Shown: positions 36,240 through 38,616 of the stretch, piece after piece
How the letters are laid out: every line of letters begins with the position of its first letter
Position numbering within the stretch: position 1 is the first letter of the stretch
From: a virus
Virus record (IMG/VR): IMGVR_UViG_3300030060_003958
Coordinates: 1 to 38,616 of that record
Reading direction: 5' to 3' (one strand)
DNA: 38,616 nt
The notes under the pieces: generated by a model
What the model was told of the DNA's origin: nothing
The model's database searches: none
The model's input: only the letters and a program-made list of their open reading frames with translations
Made by a program: the position numbers and the translations under genes

Positions 36240-37429
36240 GTCAAAGTCAATTAGGTCAGAGCCTTGGCGGTGGCGGTGGCGGTAGTGGAGACATTACTGC
36301 GGTTACTGCTGGAACTAATCTAGACGGTGGCGGTACTAGTGGTGCGGTAACTATTAACCTGCTTACCGAAACAGTTGAGGACATCGTTGGCGCAATGGTT
36401 GACGGTGGCACTGAAACTCGATGCACTGTTACCTACGATGATGCGGCTGGTAAGTTAAACTTTGTCGTGGATGACATGACCACTGACGCTAACACCACTT
36501 ACGGCGTGTCGGCTGTTGATGGCGATAACACTGATGAGGAAAAGATTAGACTAACTGGTAGCGACTCCTCTACGGATGACATAGTTTTAGAGGCTGGCAC
36601 TGGCCTTACTATTGCTAGGGATGGCGATAAGATTACTTTTACTAGCACTGCCGATGCTGCTGGAACAGACAACTCAACCCCTGTAACCCTAGCTGGAACA
36701 CCGGACTATTTAACTCTGAGCGGTCAGGAGATTACTCTAGCTCAAATTGATTTAACTGCTGACGTAACTGGCAACCTACCTGACGGTAATATAGCCAGCG
36801 CATCAACATGGAACGGAAAGCAAGACGCACTCACCTTTGGAATCGCAAATACCAATGCGGTCAAGGTAGACTCAGCGGATGTAGCTGATGACGAATATGC
36901 TCGGTTCACTGCAAGCGGATTGGAGAGTCGCAGCGGGTCTGAGGTATTGAGTGACATTGGTGCTGCTGCGGCGGCGCACAACCATAACTCAGCCTACCTT
37001 CAGATTACCAACAACCTGAGTGATGTGACGGCATCCACAGCCCGAACTAATATTGGGGTGGCTATCGGTTCGGATGTTCAAGCATACGATGCGGACACTG
37101 TTAAATCCGACACTGCTACAAACTTCACTGCTCCTGTTCGGGGCGGCGTGGATAGCACTCAAGCGTCTGCGGGTGTTTGTGATTTATCCGAGGCCAATAA
37201 CCACGCTGTAACTATTTCTGGAACCACAACGATTTCTGTCACTAACCCAACTGCGGGACAATCGGGCGTCATTACGATCACGCATGACGGCAGTGCGGTT
37301 AGCTTTTCCGGAATCAAATTTGAAAGCGGATCAGCCCCAACGCCATCCACATCCGGTGTTGATCTATTGGCCTACTACGTTGAGTCCGCTAGTCGGGTTT
37401 CGGCGGTGTTGCTCAAAGCCACAGCATGA
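36236..37429 (+). CDS. Tail fibre protein with beta-helical shaft
   Basis: The 397-residue protein has a Gly-rich start (LGQSLGGGGGGSGDITAVTA) used in many marine phage fibres as a flexible linker. Beta-repeat segments follow (DDIVLEAGTGLTIARDGDKI, PDYLTLSGQEITLAQIDLTA), then a fibre-repeat motif AAAAAHNHNSAYLQITNNLS and VTASTARTNIGVA, and a compact C-terminal domain (TISVTNPTAGQSGVITITHD). This order is typical of trimeric fibre shafts. It overlaps both neighbours by 3-4 nt and directly precedes the LamG/SPRY fibre. Confidence 0.65.
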   Translation: MSQSQLGQSLGGGGGGSGDITAVTAGTNLDGGGTSGAVTINLLTETVEDIVGAMVDGGTETRCTVTYDDAAGKLNFVVDDMTTDANTTYGVSAVDGDNTDEEKIRLTGSDSSTDDIVLEAGTGLTIARDGDKITFTSTADAAGTDNSTPVTLAGTPDYLTLSGQEITLAQIDLTADVTGNLPDGNIASASTWNGKQDALTFGIANTNAVKVDSADVADDEYARFTASGLESRSGSEVLSDIGAAAAAHNHNSAYLQITNNLSDVTASTARTNIGVAIGSDVQAYDADTVKSDTATNFTAPVRGGVDSTQASAGVCDLSEANNHAVTISGTTTISVTNPTAGQSGVITITHDGSAVSFSGIKFESGSAPTPSTSGVDLLAYYVESASRVSAVLLKATA

Positions 37430-38616
37430 TTATTGGCAATCCATTACTGCTCAAGAAAGCGGCTGACTCAACCCCAGCCGAAGACCCTGTGACTAGGTCG
37501 CTGCGGTTTGACCGAGCCAGCACGCAGAAGTTAACACGCACTTTTGGCACCCCCACATCTCAAAAGAAAGTGACTATATCGTTGTGGATAAAGCTGGCAG
37601 AGCAAGGAGACGGCAGCAGCACCACACCTTACGGCGGGATAATTGCTACGGGTACCCATTACACGAACTATACTGCAATAAAAGTAGGTGGAGGCGCGAC
37701 TAATTCTATTATATTCGATGAGGTATCTGGGGGTGCTTACAAAAGCCATCGGGATACATCTAGGGCATTCCGAGATATGGGGGCGTGGATGCATTGCGTT
37801 CATGTCATCGACACGACTGACTCAACAGCAGATGACCGCTCTAAATTATACATTAACGGGACTCGATACACAGGGACATTTTCCGCTTCTCATGCGAATT
37901 ATTCGCAGAACTTTGACACACAGTGGAGCGAAAGCGGGGAAACAATTACCATTGGGACTGAGGCACAAGCATATCATTTCGGAGGCTACCTAGCAGACAT
38001 TCATTACATCGACGGGCAAGCACTTGCTGCCAGCGATTTTGCGGAAACAGATTCATCAACAGGACAGTGGGTTCCAAAGGAGTATTCAGGGACTTACGGC
38101 AATCAAGGATTCCATTTAGATTTCAAGGAAGACGGAGCGACCACAAGCAGCAACTCTGGGATTGGAAAAGACGTAAGCGGCAACGGGAACTATTTTGCTA
38201 CCACAAGCATATCAAGCTCCTCACTAGACACGCCGACAAAAAATTACGCAGTTCTTAATCCTTTAGCTCAATCCACTTACACTCTTACAAACGGAAACCT
38301 AGAGTGCAAGCGAGATGCCAGTAGCGCACAGAGTTATGTAACTTCAACTATAGGCGTTAACGCCAGTTCAGCCACAACATCAAAATGGTACTGGGAGGTG
38401 TACGCCAAAACGATTTCCTCTAATTATCCGAGAATCGGGATTAGCAGCTATTATTCCCGTGGCGGAGATGAGCCAACTACCAGTTTTCTCTGCGGCGACA
38501 CCGATGGAACAGGCAGGGCTTGGGCGTCTCAAAATGGAAGCGGAGACATTGATATGGGAGGGGGAACCTCCTACGCTGGAATGAAATTCAATGGCTCTAA
38601 TAGTGGCTCGGAATTT
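37426..38616 (+). CDS. LamG/SPRY-type tail fibre, N-terminal part (3' truncated)
   Basis: The ATG at 37426 overlaps the previous stop (ATGA), and the frame is open for 397 codons to the window edge. A LamG/concanavalin-like domain spans about 45-215: VTISLWIKLA, YTAIKVGGGATNSIIFDEV, DDRSKLYINGTRYTG and FGGYLADIHYIDGQALAASD. The linker STGQWVPKEYSGTYGNQGFH then GKDVSGNGNYF is characteristic of long marine-phage fibres. A SPRY-like region starts near 320 (SKWYWEVYAKTISSNYPRIG). The missing remainder should carry several hundred more residues, and the C-terminal end is probably at 1-77. It is the likely host-recognition fibre. Confidence 0.75.
   Translation, partial: MIIGNPLLLKKAADSTPAEDPVTRSLRFDRASTQKLTRTFGTPTSQKKVTISLWIKLAEQGDGSSTTPYGGIIATGTHYTNYTAIKVGGGATNSIIFDEVSGGAYKSHRDTSRAFRDMGAWMHCVHVIDTTDSTADDRSKLYINGTRYTGTFSASHANYSQNFDTQWSESGETITIGTEAQAYHFGGYLADIHYIDGQALAASDFAETDSSTGQWVPKEYSGTYGNQGFHLDFKEDGATTSSNSGIGKDVSGNGNYFATTSISSSSLDTPTKNYAVLNPLAQSTYTLTNGNLECKRDASSAQSYVTSTIGVNASSATTSKWYWEVYAKTISSNYPRIGISSYYSRGGDEPTTSFLCGDTDGTGRAWASQNGSGDIDMGGGTSYAGMKFNGSNSGSEF

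Noticed and set aside
37583-37591. Perfect DnaA box TGTGGATAA
   Set aside because: It encodes the conserved Leu-Trp-Ile-Lys of a LamG domain and stands alone, so it is most likely coincidence.
1-38616. CRISPR array, integrase or attachment site, toxin-antitoxin pair
   Set aside because: No regularly spaced repeats, recombinase motifs or paired toxin-antitoxin genes were seen; the ribbon-helix-helix gene has a nuclease of the resolvase type next to it rather than a toxin.

Overview
The window looks like most of the genome of a lytic, short-tailed (podovirus-like) dsDNA phage of roughly 40 kb. Hallmark genes are all here: terminase (27968-29924), portal (30796-32640), scaffold (33586-34542), an N4-gp56-type major capsid protein (34566-35573), tail fibres, a short-tail adaptor and nozzle (2580-4813), internal virion proteins (5559-8765) and one giant 3204-residue protein (8808-18422) that takes a quarter of the sequence. 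I see no integrase, lysogeny repressor system, DNA polymerase, RNA polymerase, tRNA or CRISPR array. The fibre style (LamG/SPRY fibre, C-terminus ending in a NAR motif) and the small basic proteins resemble marine phages. The host cannot be named; a spanin-like pair would imply a Gram-negative host. Strong GGAGG ribosome sites are common but not universal.

Layout. (1) 1-18422, plus strand: the 3' end of a large fibre gene, tail-assembly chaperone, small basic proteins, two small membrane proteins including a holin candidate, two fibre/distal tail proteins, tail adaptor, nozzle, an acetyltransferase-like gene, two ejection-type proteins and the giant polyvalent protein. (2) 18429-27638, minus strand, convergent with block 1: about 20 mostly small early genes. 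They encode replication and recombination functions (replication organiser, free-standing DnaA domain IV, SSB-like protein, a Cas4-like Fe-S nuclease split over two ORFs, ERF annealing protein, Holliday-resolvase-like nuclease, ribbon-helix-helix regulator, DUF932 protein) plus unknown small proteins. (3) 27968-38616, plus strand, divergent from block 2: terminase, small metallopeptidase, spanin-like pair, portal, HNH endonuclease, scaffold, capsid and fibre genes, ending inside the N-terminal half of a LamG/SPRY fibre.

The fibre is open at both window ends (N-terminal half at the right, the typical C-terminal tail at the left), so the sequence is probably a permuted circular genome opened inside this gene, with some of its middle missing.

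Working together: the early block should recruit host replication machinery through DnaA-like and organiser proteins, and process DNA by annealing and resolution. The late blocks build a capsid and short tail, and the giant protein with its ADP-ribosyltransferase-like domain is probably carried in the virion and ejected into the host.

The non-coding signals are the most unusual part. They are a 123-nt structured RNA followed by an intrinsic terminator inside the early operon (26254-26438); a 23-bp inverted repeat that brackets one early gene and pairs perfectly, with G-U wobbles, only in the early transcript; a dispersed AT-tract plus three-iteron element present once in the early block and once in the late block; and a near-consensus promoter with a palindromic operator at the regulator gene.
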